From: Sterolibacterium sp.
GTDB taxonomy: Bacteria > Pseudomonadota > Gammaproteobacteria > Burkholderiales > Rhodocyclaceae
Length of the DNA stretch: 32,521 nt
Direction: 5' to 3'
NCBI GenBank assembly: GCA_018062105.1
Contig: JAGOSV010000018.1
Coordinates: forward strand, 1-32,521
The notes below the pieces were generated by a model. It saw only the letters and a program-made list of their open reading frames with translations. It was not told the DNA's origin and did not search any database. This document shows positions 1 to 9,417 of this stretch, one piece after another (positions within the stretch are counted from its first letter, which is position 1; each line of letters starts with the position of its first letter). Made by a program: the position numbers and the translations under genes.

Positions 1-810
1 CTGCGACATATCGAGGCCGGTGCCTTCGTCTCGCCACGCCGGGTACCACAAATGGCCGATACCGCCGAGGTTCTGCGCCGCATCAAGCGTCATCCCGGAG
101 TTTGCTATTCCGCCCTGGTACCCAACGAGCAAGGCTTGCAGGCCGCCCTGGCTGCCGGAGTCGATGAAATCGCGGTATTCGCAGCAGCCTCTGAAACCTT
201 CTCGCAAAAAAATATCCAGTGCAGCATCGCCGATGCCCTTCATCGCTACGAAACCATCCTCCGCCAGGCGCGGGAAGCCTCACTGCGTGTGCGCGGCTAT
301 GTGTCCTGCGTTCTCGGCTGCCCCTACGAAGGTGAAGTCTCCATCCCTGCGGTTCATGCCGTCGTGCGCGCCCTGCATGACATGGGCTGCGCCGAAATCA
401 GCCTCGGCGACACCATCGGCACCGGCACCCCCGGCAAGGTTCGCCGCCTGATCGACGAACTTGCCCGCGATGTACCACTGGCGCACCTGGCCGGCCATTT
501 CCACGACACCTATGGCATGGCCATCGCCAACATCTGCGCTGCCCTTGATGCCGGCATCACGGTCTTCGACAGTGCACTTGGCGGTCTGGGCGGCTGTCCT
601 TATGCGCCCGGCGCCTCCGGCAATGTCGCCACAGAAGATGTAGTCTGGCTCATGCAGGGTCTGGACATTGCCACAGGGGTCGATCTCGAATCGCTGGTAG
701 AGACCAGTGCCTGGCTCTCCGGCCAGCTTGGCCGCCTGCCGGCATCCCGCGTCAGTCAGGCGCTGCTCGCCAGGAAATACCCTGGAACATGCGCCGCGAC
801 GCTTGCCTGA
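1..810 (+). CDS. Hydroxymethylglutaryl-CoA lyase, 5' end cut by window
   Basis: The enzyme cleaves (S)-3-hydroxy-3-methylglutaryl-CoA to acetoacetate and acetyl-CoA, the last step of leucine/isovalerate catabolism. The frame is open from base 1, and the first residues read IEAGAFVSPRRVPQMADT, a conserved strand of this TIM-barrel family, so the true start lies upstream. The family signature GLGGCPYAPGASGN is present near the C-terminus and contains the catalytic Cys. The metal-site motif HFHDTYGMA and the segment SLGDTIGTGTP are also intact. The stop at 808-810 is followed 32 bases later by acetoacetyl-CoA synthetase, which uses one of its two products. Function is secure from the motifs. I give no gene symbol because mvaB, hmgL and liuE are all in use for this family. 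Confidence 0.95.
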   Translation: MRHIEAGAFVSPRRVPQMADTAEVLRRIKRHPGVCYSALVPNEQGLQAALAAGVDEIAVFAAASETFSQKNIQCSIADALHRYETILRQAREASLRVRGYVSCVLGCPYEGEVSIPAVHAVVRALHDMGCAEISLGDTIGTGTPGKVRRLIDELARDVPLAHLAGHFHDTYGMAIANICAALDAGITVFDSALGGLGGCPYAPGASGNVATEDVVWLMQGLDIATGVDLESLVETSAWLSGQLGRLPASRVSQALLARKYPGTCAATLA

Positions 811-842
811 CCGGACCGGATACCACGAGATACCACGAGCCC

Positions 843-2846
<2,004 letters not shown>

Positions 2847-2870
2847 ACCACCACACCCGGCACCTTCAAC

Positions 2871-2888
2871 ACACCCAGCACACCCAGC
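2871..2888 (+). repeat. Two tandem 9-bp copies of ACACCCAGC
   Basis: Two perfect tandem copies of ACACCCAGC lie in the 69-bp gap between the synthetase gene and speD. The surrounding DNA is C/A-rich and simple. No promoter or terminator is obvious here. Confidence 0.5.
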
Positions 2889-2915
2889 ACACTCTCCTCC
2901 TGCCCCAAAAACCGG

Positions 2916-3374
2916 ATGACATCATTGCCCACCAATCCAGCCAGTCCGGGTACGCCACCCCACGAGCCCGAACCCGCCCCCACCCCTCAAAACCCGTCTC
3001 AATCTGCCCCGCCCCGGCTACCCGGCCTGCATCTGATGGGTGATCTATATGGCTGCCAATGTGCTCCGGAGCAACTACTCGACGCAGATTTCCTGTCCTC
3101 TCATTGCCAGAAACTGGTCGAACAAGCCGGCTTACACGCACTCCAGACCCTGTTTCACCGCTTCGAACCGGAAGGAGGCGTGACCGGCATGGTCGTACTG
3201 GCCGAATCCCACCTTTCCCTGCACACCTGGCCCGAAGAAAACTACGTCACGCTGGATGTCTATGTCTGCAATCATTCGGCCGACAATCGCGACAAGGCAC
3301 AACAACTGTTTGCCGAGCTCATGGCCACCTTCCAGCCGGCGGATCCACACTTGTGGCGGATTGACCGCGCCTGA
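2916..3374 (+). CDS. speD: S-adenosylmethionine decarboxylase proenzyme
   Basis: This is a pyruvoyl-dependent enzyme that makes decarboxylated S-adenosylmethionine, the aminopropyl donor for spermidine. The 152-residue product is the short prokaryotic type. The self-cleavage site is ESHLSLHTWPE, with Glu97-Ser98; Ser98 should become the pyruvoyl group. His103 and Cys118 (in TLDVYVCN) match the processing and proton-donor residues of the family. The conserved domain starts near residue 38 (GLHLMGDLYGC). The first 37 residues are a Pro-rich extension that I do not recall from the family, and the ATG at 2916 has no good ribosome-binding site. A shorter product starting at Met41 would lose part of the first strand, so I keep 2916. 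No spermidine synthase gene is adjacent. Confidence 0.92.
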   Translation: MTSLPTNPASPGTPPHEPEPAPTPQNPSQSAPPRLPGLHLMGDLYGCQCAPEQLLDADFLSSHCQKLVEQAGLHALQTLFHRFEPEGGVTGMVVLAESHLSLHTWPEENYVTLDVYVCNHSADNRDKAQQLFAELMATFQPADPHLWRIDRA

Positions 3375-3400
3375 GCGTGCCTGAGTGTACGTGAGTGTGC
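3371..3400 (+). repeat. Three imperfect 10-bp tandem repeats after speD stop
   Basis: Three imperfect 10-mers (CTGAGCGTGC, CTGAGTGTAC, GTGAGTGTGC) follow one another, the first overlapping the speD stop codon. A small stem TGCGGC/GCCGCA follows at 3398-3418 with no T-run. This may be simple-sequence drift. The rest of the gap, 3419-3526, holds nothing I recognise. Confidence 0.4.
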
Positions 3401-3526
3401 GGCGGTAACCCTGCCGCAGCATAGCGTGCAACACATCCAGCAAGCACCGTGTCTCAAAAACTCTAGGCACCAAAACGCCCGGCACCCACCTTGTAATCAC
3501 CTTGCGATGCTGCTGCCGGCACCAAT

Positions 3527-3554
3527 AAAAAACGCGGCCTGAGCCGCGTTTTTT
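3527..3554. terminator. Bidirectional intrinsic terminator between convergent genes
   Basis: This is a perfect 12-bp inverted repeat, AAAAAACGCGGC and GCCGCGTTTTTT, around the 4-base loop CTGA. It has a GC-rich stem with a T-run on whichever strand is read. It sits between speD (+, ends 3374) and the minus-strand lipoprotein gene (stop at 3601), so it can end transcription from both sides. Confidence 0.92.
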
Positions 3555-3600
3555 ATCTTCCCGACAGGGCCGCCAAAGCAGCCCTGTCGTTCAGCAGGCC

Positions 3601-6309
3601 TTACTCATTCGGCCAGCACACCGGCCCGATGCCGTGATAGCCAGGAGCACACTTCACGTAGCACAGTGCGGCATCCTCTTCCATCCCGCCGGCACAGACA
3701 TGAACCGGGCGACCAACACCACGACCGTAGGACAGGGCACTATCCGTCCAGCAGACCGGGCCAACGCCATGGTAGCCGCTGTTGCACTTCGGATAGCACA
3801 GACCACCATCCATATCCTCTCCTGCACCACAAACCTGCTGCGGCACCGTACCTACGCCGCGACCGTAGGAAGCCGCCTGATTGTTCCAGCACACCGGGCC
3901 TACGCCATGGTAACCGGAGTTACAAATCGTGTAGCACAGGCCAGCATCGTATTCCTTACCCGACGGGCAGGTATGCTTGATGATGTTGGTCGGAATGGTG
4001 CCTGCACCGCGGCCATAGGAGGCCGGCTGATCGTTCCAGCACACCGGACCGATACCGTGGTAGCCGGCATTACAGAGCGGGTAGCACAGGCCGGCATCAT
4101 TTTCCTTGCCTGCACCGCAGGTCGACCCCGGAATCTTGCCGACACCGCGGCCATAGGAAGCATCCCGTGCCCAGCAGACCGGGCCGACACCATCATAGCC
4201 ATCCTGGCAACGGTCATAGCAAAGGCCTGCATCGAGATCCTCATTCGGTGCACAAACCATCGGGGCACCAACACCACGGCCATAAGAAACCTTGGGCGGA
4301 GCCAGCGGCGTGCTGTCGCAGGCATTCGAAGCCTTGTACAGCAGACCAGCCAGATCCAGATGCGTGCCATGCTCACCCGAGGCCGTTGCCTTCTTGAAGT
4401 CCACCATCAGGCACATCATTTCCGGCAGCTTGAGGTTGGTCAGCGGACCATTCATCTGTTCCAGGATGAAGCCGACACCGCCTTGGGCAAACTGGTTGAT
4501 TTCGTTATTCACCACACCCGGTGTTTCAGGGCCATTACCGATGGCAATCCCGGTGATCTCGATACGCGGCACCGAAGCCACCGTGATGGCCAGCTTGTTG
4601 TCCGGCGTGACCGACAGTTTGGCGTCAGCAGTGACATTCAGACGGGCACTGTATGCCTTCACCCAAACGCCACCGACCTTCTTGTCGCCTTGCATCTTCA
4701 CACCATGCAGATAGATCTTCGTCACCGGGTTGTCATTGCTGGTGCGAGAAACCTTCATCTGCGGTGCCGCAGCCATCTCGATCAGGGTGCGGGTATCTCC
4801 GTCACCACCGATGCTGTCATCATGAGGCAGACCAAATTGGTTGATCTTCTCACCCGTAGCCTTCTTCGTCACGGTATTGATCTGGGTCAGACCGATGGAG
4901 TGTACTGAAGCCAGAGCCTGGTTGATGAAGTTGGTGTTGATCCCCATGGCAAAGTCGCCCACGGAAACCGTCGGATCCGGCAAGGCATCCGCGGTATACA
5001 ACGCACCCAGCGGCTGAGCCACATGGCTATCCACCGAGCCTGGTGCTGGGGCAATGTTGCCCGACATGGCGATCAGCAGGCTGCCGTTGTCGGTCGATAG
5101 CTTGGAGGGCTTCAGACCCACCTTGATCTCACGACCAAACAGCGGGATCGTATAGCTATCTACCAGCATCTGCGACATGGCACCCGCCAGGGTCGAAGTG
5201 ATCGTGTTGCTGAGGATGCCTGACATCGAGTTGACGATTAGGTTGGTCATACCCGCCGTCACTCCGGAAATGATGGAGTTGAAGAAGGCCGGTGTGTTGT
5301 CCAGCGTAATGGCACCAATATTGAGCGAGAAGCTCGACATGGCAATCACCGGAACATCGTTTTCTACCCGCATGTTGAGCGCACCCGAGAAGTCGATCGG
5401 CCCGATCTGTGCACCGATGTTGATGACTGTCGGCGGCAGCAGTCCGTTATGCAGACGCAGGGTCAGCACGGCATGCACATTGGTGATACGCCCCGACAGG
5501 GACATATTGCCGCCATCCCCCAGGGTGATCTTGAAGTTGTCGGCCATGCCGATCTGCAGGGAGTTCAGCACACCGTCGGCACCGTAAGTCTCGCCCGACG
5601 GCCCCTTCCAGGTCGTGTCATAGATACTGGTATTGGCCAGCATCGAATTCAGGTCGATGGCGGCAACGATATTGCCCAGATTCGGCAGTACATTGTCAAA
5701 CCCGCTCTGATTGATCCGCATCCCCAGAATCGGCTTGTAGGTCTGGCCGAGGCTGGCATATTGGGTGTAATTCACATTGTTTTGCTTGTCCGTGGCATAG
5801 AACGTGTAAAGCTCGGCGGCCGGAATCTGTACCGAGAAACCGCCACCCGGCAGCAGACTGGCTACCACGCCATTCACCGACAGTTCCTTGGCACCAGCTG
5901 TATCCACCAGAACGCCCGTCACATTCTTGGTATCGGTACCGGTTGCCTCGGTCACGACAACTTCGGGGCCCACCGTCTCATAGGTGAACTCGGACTTCGG
6001 CCCGAAAGGCGGATCCACCTGGAAGGTGTTCTTGCCTTGGATCAGATACAAAGCCAGATCCCCACCTGGTGCGGTTGCTTCGGTCGCACCAAAAGTGAAA
6101 AAGGAGTTGACCACGATGCCATTCACCGTAATTTTCGGGAATTCAGCAGGTTGCGTGGCATATTTGATCTTGAATACTGGCGGCACGCTGTTCAGCACAC
6201 TGCCATTGGCCGGCTCGGCCACTTCGTAAGGTGAGTTACAGCCATAAAGACCGAACACCACCATGAGCAGCATGGCGTATTGCAGCAGTCTGTTGGGCAA
6301 CATTTTCAT
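3601..6309 (-). CDS. Large lipoprotein of unknown function with five C-terminal Cys-rich repeats
   Basis: I do not recognise this 902-residue protein as a named family. I chose the ATG at 6309 because AAGGAAGG lies 6 bases upstream; an in-frame upstream start at 6360 would add 17 non-hydrophobic residues. The N-terminus is a lipoprotein signal peptide ending in LYGC, so Cys24 should be lipidated. Asn at +2 is compatible with outer-membrane sorting. Residues about 25-190 are beta-rich and contain a repeated VNG turn, as in Ig-like folds. Residues about 200-670 alternate amphipathic strands and Ser/Asn/Leu-rich helices (for example NSIISGVTAGMTNLIVNSM), which reminds me of lipid-binding BPI/TULIP proteins; that is only an impression. 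Residues 675-902 are five Cys-rich repeats. It stands alone, with 164 bp separating it from the epimerase gene upstream. Likely surface-exposed or periplasm-facing. Confidence 0.8.
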   Translation of the reverse strand: MKMLPNRLLQYAMLLMVVFGLYGCNSPYEVAEPANGSVLNSVPPVFKIKYATQPAEFPKITVNGIVVNSFFTFGATEATAPGGDLALYLIQGKNTFQVDPPFGPKSEFTYETVGPEVVVTEATGTDTKNVTGVLVDTAGAKELSVNGVVASLLPGGGFSVQIPAAELYTFYATDKQNNVNYTQYASLGQTYKPILGMRINQSGFDNVLPNLGNIVAAIDLNSMLANTSIYDTTWKGPSGETYGADGVLNSLQIGMADNFKITLGDGGNMSLSGRITNVHAVLTLRLHNGLLPPTVINIGAQIGPIDFSGALNMRVENDVPVIAMSSFSLNIGAITLDNTPAFFNSIISGVTAGMTNLIVNSMSGILSNTITSTLAGAMSQMLVDSYTIPLFGREIKVGLKPSKLSTDNGSLLIAMSGNIAPAPGSVDSHVAQPLGALYTADALPDPTVSVGDFAMGINTNFINQALASVHSIGLTQINTVTKKATGEKINQFGLPHDDSIGGDGDTRTLIEMAAAPQMKVSRTSNDNPVTKIYLHGVKMQGDKKVGGVWVKAYSARLNVTADAKLSVTPDNKLAITVASVPRIEITGIAIGNGPETPGVVNNEINQFAQGGVGFILEQMNGPLTNLKLPEMMCLMVDFKKATASGEHGTHLDLAGLLYKASNACDSTPLAPPKVSYGRGVGAPMVCAPNEDLDAGLCYDRCQDGYDGVGPVCWARDASYGRGVGKIPGSTCGAGKENDAGLCYPLCNAGYHGIGPVCWNDQPASYGRGAGTIPTNIIKHTCPSGKEYDAGLCYTICNSGYHGVGPVCWNNQAASYGRGVGTVPQQVCGAGEDMDGGLCYPKCNSGYHGVGPVCWTDSALSYGRGVGRPVHVCAGGMEEDAALCYVKCAPGYHGIGPVCWPNE
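3604..4287 (-). repeat. Five 43-50-residue Cys-rich repeats in the lipoprotein C-terminus
   Basis: The segment encodes five tandem units (43, 46, 50, 46 and 43 residues) covering residues 675-902. Each begins SYGRG(V/A)G, then has Cys-x8-12, then (D/G)(A/G)(G/A)LCY-x2-C-x2-GY-x-G-(V/I)-GPVCW. That gives four invariant Cys per unit, twenty in all, enough for two disulfides per unit in an oxidising compartment. The variable stretch lies only between the Gly-rich start and the second Cys. The pattern is strict enough that copies have either expanded recently or are held by strong selection. Confidence 0.95.
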
Positions 6310-6473
6310 TTTGTGCCTTCCTTTTCTTGGTTGAACGACCGGGCCAATGACAAACAACAAAGCAGTCCCTGCAAAAATTTTACGCTACATTTCAGCCGAT
6401 CGGTGTACCAAGTTTCCCGTTTTGGGTAATTTTTGATTTTTTATCCCTCCTCCTGATGCGCCTTACCCCCGGG

Positions 6474-7502
6474 TTAACCACGTTCCATGACTTGCTTGCT
6501 GCCGTAATACTCAAGGTACCAGGTGACGAAATGCTGCACGCCCTCTGCAACCGGAGTGGCCGGGGCGAACCCGGTCAAGGCTTTCAGCACCCCGGTATCC
6601 GCATACGTTGCGGCGACATCCCCGTCCTGCATCGGCAGGTAATTCTTTTCGGCGCGACGCCCCAGCGCATGCTCCAGGGCCGCCACATAGTCCATCAACT
6701 CGACCGGTTGATGGTTGCCAATGTTGCAGACACGGTAAGGCGCCCAACTGCTTTCCGGTGCCGGATGGTCGCGATCAAACGTCGCATCCGCTGCCGGTGG
6801 CTGATCCAGCAGTTTGATCACGCCCAGGGCGATGTCGTCAATATAGGTAAAGTCCCGTCGCATCCGCCCGTGATTGAAAATCTCGATCGGCCGCCCTTCG
6901 AGAATGGCTTTGGTAAACAAGAACAAAGCCATATCCGGCCGGCCCCAGGGCCCATAGACCGTAAAGAAGCGCAATCCTGTTGTCGGCACCCCAAACAGGT
7001 GGCTGTAGGTATGCGCCATCAGCTCATTGGCCTTTTTCGTTGCCGCATACAGACTGACCGGATGATCGACGTTATCCCGCTCGGCAAAAGGCATCCGCGT
7101 GTTACCCCCATAGACACTGGAACTGCTGGCATAAACGAGATGCCCAACCCCGGTGTGACGGCAACCTTCGAGGATATTCAAAAAGCCGGTGACATTGCTT
7201 TCCACGTAAGCATGCGGATTCTTCAACGAATAACGCACACCGGCCTGAGCCGCCAGATGAATGACCCGCTCCGGCCGCTCCTCCACAAATAACTGTGCAA
7301 TCCCGTCACGATCCGCAATATCCCGCCGGACAAAACGGAACCCCGGCAGCGCCTGCAACCGGGCCAGACGCGCCTCCTTCAGCGCCACCTCGTAATAATC
7401 GTTGATGTTATCGACCCCGATCACCTGATCGCCACGCGCCAGCAGCAACTGGCTCACATGCATGCCGATAAAGCCTGCTGCCCCTGTCACCAAAACCTTC
7501 AT
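6474..7502 (-). CDS. NAD-dependent epimerase, probably UDP-glucuronate 4-epimerase
   Basis: This is an extended short-chain dehydrogenase/reductase that most likely interconverts UDP-glucuronate and UDP-galacturonate for surface polysaccharide or LPS. The 342-residue product has the NAD-binding motif GAAGFIG at residues 7-13, the Ser cluster YASSSSVYG at 124-132 and the catalytic Tyr152-xxx-Lys156. The segments DNINDYYEVALK, AAQAGVRYS and RFFTVYGPWGRPDMA are those I associate with the CapI/LspL-type 4-epimerases rather than GalE or dTDP-glucose dehydratases. Its ATG overlaps the stop of the upstream glycosyltransferase by 4 bases (7499-7502), so the two are translationally coupled. Exact sugar specificity is inferred from sequence resemblance only. 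Confidence 0.88.
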   Translation of the reverse strand: MKVLVTGAAGFIGMHVSQLLLARGDQVIGVDNINDYYEVALKEARLARLQALPGFRFVRRDIADRDGIAQLFVEERPERVIHLAAQAGVRYSLKNPHAYVESNVTGFLNILEGCRHTGVGHLVYASSSSVYGGNTRMPFAERDNVDHPVSLYAATKKANELMAHTYSHLFGVPTTGLRFFTVYGPWGRPDMALFLFTKAILEGRPIEIFNHGRMRRDFTYIDDIALGVIKLLDQPPAADATFDRDHPAPESSWAPYRVCNIGNHQPVELMDYVAALEHALGRRAEKNYLPMQDGDVAATYADTGVLKALTGFAPATPVAEGVQHFVTWYLEYYGSKQVMERG

Positions 7503-8290
7503 GTCACCCTCACATTTTTCTGAAGTTCCATCATTTTCAAGTACTTGAAGTAGCTATTCAAACAACCGATCGAAATATGCACCAGCCCCGGCCCGCCATC
7601 GAGAAACCCCCGGCGCACAACATAAAACTTGATAAACCGCCACACCGGAGAAAACAACAGGTGCCCCCAATGCGCACGCCGCCCTTGCAAATGCGCCTGC
7701 TGTGCCGCCAGGGTGGTGTAACGATTCTGCTTGGCCAGATAACTCTCGATGGTTTCGGCGCTGTCGTGCAGCAAATCACCACTCAGCCGCCCTGTTGCCC
7801 CCTCTGTCAGCACCTTCTCGTGCACGGCATCCTCCGACCAACGTGCCTGGCGGCGATCGAACAGCCGCAAACTCATATCCGGATAGCCCTCACCGTGACG
7901 CAAATAACGCCCCAAAAATCGATTGCAACGCGGAAACCGGTAAGCAACCCAAGGCCGTGTCGTCTCCTGCAAGGCAGCCTCGATGCTGGTACGCAACGCC
8001 GTACTCACCCGCTCGTCGGCGTCAATGCACAATACCCAGTCATGGTGTGCCTGTTCAACGGCAAATTGTTTTTGCTGTCCAAAGCCACGCCAGTCGCAAT
8101 GGATGACCCGCGCCCCCTGTGCCCGCGCCAAGGACACGGTATCATCGGTGCTCCCGGAATCCACCACGACGATTTCATCACAAAACGCCAGATGTGCCAG
8201 GCACTCCGGCAATTGAGACGCCGCATTGAGGGAAATCACCACCGCCGAAAGCGGTACGCGCAGCCGGGGTTCTGTCATAGACTCATCCAT
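7499..8290 (-). CDS. Family 2 glycosyltransferase, LPS core (WaaE/KdtX-like)
   Basis: This GT-A fold transferase probably adds a sugar to the LPS inner core. The 263-residue product has the N-terminal nucleotide-binding strand SAVVISLNAASQLPECL and VVVDSGSTDDT at 41-51. The metal-binding DAD is at residues 90-92 (LCIDADERV). The downstream stretch with GEGYPDMSLRLFDR and DAVHEKV is typical of the WaaE/KdtX group, often beta-1,4-glucosyltransferases acting on heptose. Two starts are possible: ATG 8290 and ATG 8278; only 8278 has a purine-rich GGATGAG just upstream. It is divergent from waaC over 14 bp and coupled to the downstream epimerase, which fits a role in core assembly. Acceptor and donor cannot be read from the sequence. 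Confidence 0.85.
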   Translation of the reverse strand: MDESMTEPRLRVPLSAVVISLNAASQLPECLAHLAFCDEIVVVDSGSTDDTVSLARAQGARVIHCDWRGFGQQKQFAVEQAHHDWVLCIDADERVSTALRTSIEAALQETTRPWVAYRFPRCNRFLGRYLRHGEGYPDMSLRLFDRRQARWSEDAVHEKVLTEGATGRLSGDLLHDSAETIESYLAKQNRYTTLAAQQAHLQGRRAHWGHLLFSPVWRFIKFYVVRRGFLDGGPGLVHISIGCLNSYFKYLKMMELQKNVRVT

Positions 8291-8304
8291 TTATAATCAG
8301 TACG
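8290..8304. promoter_or_regulatory. Possible overlapping divergent -10 elements; waaC may be leaderless
   Basis: The 14-bp gap between two divergent genes contains a perfect TATAAT at 8292-8297 on the plus strand. A start seven bases on would fall at 8304-8305, that is, on the GTG of waaC, leaving no room for a ribosome-binding site. The same TTATAA core reads TATAAA on the minus strand (8295-8290), just ahead of the in-frame ATG at 8278 of the glycosyltransferase. Neither side has a convincing -35 box; the plus-strand candidate is TTCTGT at 8270-8275. Confidence 0.45.
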
Positions 8305-9417
8305 GTGCAAGCTCCTCATTTTAGGCGGAAACCCCATCCGCCTGCGGCTACGGTCGAAAAACCCATCCCCACCCGTCCTGCGCCACCGCGTTCGATCCTG
8401 CTCGTCAAGACCTCCTCACTGGGCGACGTCATCCACAACCTGCCAGTGGCCAGCGACCTGCGCCGCCGCTACCCTGAAGCCCAGATCGACTGGCTCGTCG
8501 AAGAAGGTTTTGTCGACATCCCCCGCCTGCACCCGGCCATCCGCCGCACCCTCCCGGTCGCCCTGCGACGCTGGCGCAAGACACTGCTGCACCCGGCAAC
8601 CTGGCGCGAAATCGCTGCCCTGCTCGATGAGTTGCAACAGGAGGCCTACGATCTCGTTCTGGACACCCAGGGTCTGCTGAAAAGCGCCCTGCTGACGCAA
8701 CGCACCCGCCTGCAGCCCGCCGGCCGGCGCTGCGGTTACGCCGCCGAAGCTGCCCGCGAGCCCATCGCTGCCCGCTTCTACACCGATACCTACGCCATTC
8801 CCAAAAACATCCACGCCGTCGAACGCAACCGCTGGCTGGCCGCTGCCGCCTGCGAAGATGTCATCGACACCCCGCCCGATTACGGGCTGAGCGCCACCCG
8901 GCCGATCCTGCCCAACGGCCTCGGCCTCAGTCTCAACCCCGGCCAGCCCTACGCCGTTTTGCTGACGGCCACCAGCCGCGACGACAAACTCTGGCCGGAA
9001 GATCGCTGGCGTCCACTGATCCGGCAACTCATCCAGCAAGGACTGTGCTGCCTGCTGCCGGCAGGCTCGGCAACAGAGCGGGCGCGTGCCGAACATCTGG
9101 CCACCTCCCTGGAAGTAGAGGCACCGCACTACCTTCAGGTCTTGCCTCCTCAGTCCATTGCCGAACTGGCGGGTATCTGCGCCGGTGCCCGCCTCGTCAT
9201 TGGCGTAGACACCGGCCTGACCCACCTTGCCGCTGCCCTCGGCCGCCCCACGCTGGCGCTGTTCTGTGCCTCCCACCCCGGTCTGACCGGCGTGTATACC
9301 GGCGCCCCCGCCAGCACGCCGGCCATCAATCTAGGCACCCACGGCACCCTCCCCGACGTCGCCACCGTGCTCTTGGCCAGCCAAGAACTGTTGTCGCAAG
9401 GCCGACAAACATCATGA
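8305..9417 (+). CDS. waaC: Lipopolysaccharide heptosyltransferase I
   Basis: The enzyme transfers the first L-glycero-D-manno-heptose from ADP-heptose to Kdo2-lipid A on the inner face of the cytoplasmic membrane. The 370-residue product (family GT9) has the hallmark KTSSLGDVIHNLP at 35-47 with the catalytic Asp of SLGD, and GVDTGLTHLAAALGRPTLALF near the C-terminus for ADP-heptose binding. The start is a GTG; a stop at 8278-8280 closes the frame upstream, and no ATG, GTG or TTG lies between 8305 and the conserved core. The first 28 residues are therefore a basic, Pro-rich extension compared with the usual N-terminus. The stop overlaps the ATG of waaA by four bases, so the pair is coupled. 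Confidence 0.95.
   Translation: MQAPHFRRKPHPPAATVEKPIPTRPAPPRSILLVKTSSLGDVIHNLPVASDLRRRYPEAQIDWLVEEGFVDIPRLHPAIRRTLPVALRRWRKTLLHPATWREIAALLDELQQEAYDLVLDTQGLLKSALLTQRTRLQPAGRRCGYAAEAAREPIAARFYTDTYAIPKNIHAVERNRWLAAAACEDVIDTPPDYGLSATRPILPNGLGLSLNPGQPYAVLLTATSRDDKLWPEDRWRPLIRQLIQQGLCCLLPAGSATERARAEHLATSLEVEAPHYLQVLPPQSIAELAGICAGARLVIGVDTGLTHLAAALGRPTLALFCASHPGLTGVYTGAPASTPAINLGTHGTLPDVATVLLASQELLSQGRQTS

Noticed and set aside
3634..4908. 424-codon plus-strand open frame opposite the lipoprotein repeats
   Set aside because: Its apparent internal repeats are the reflection of the five coding repeats on the minus strand, and no motif or ribosome-binding site supports it.
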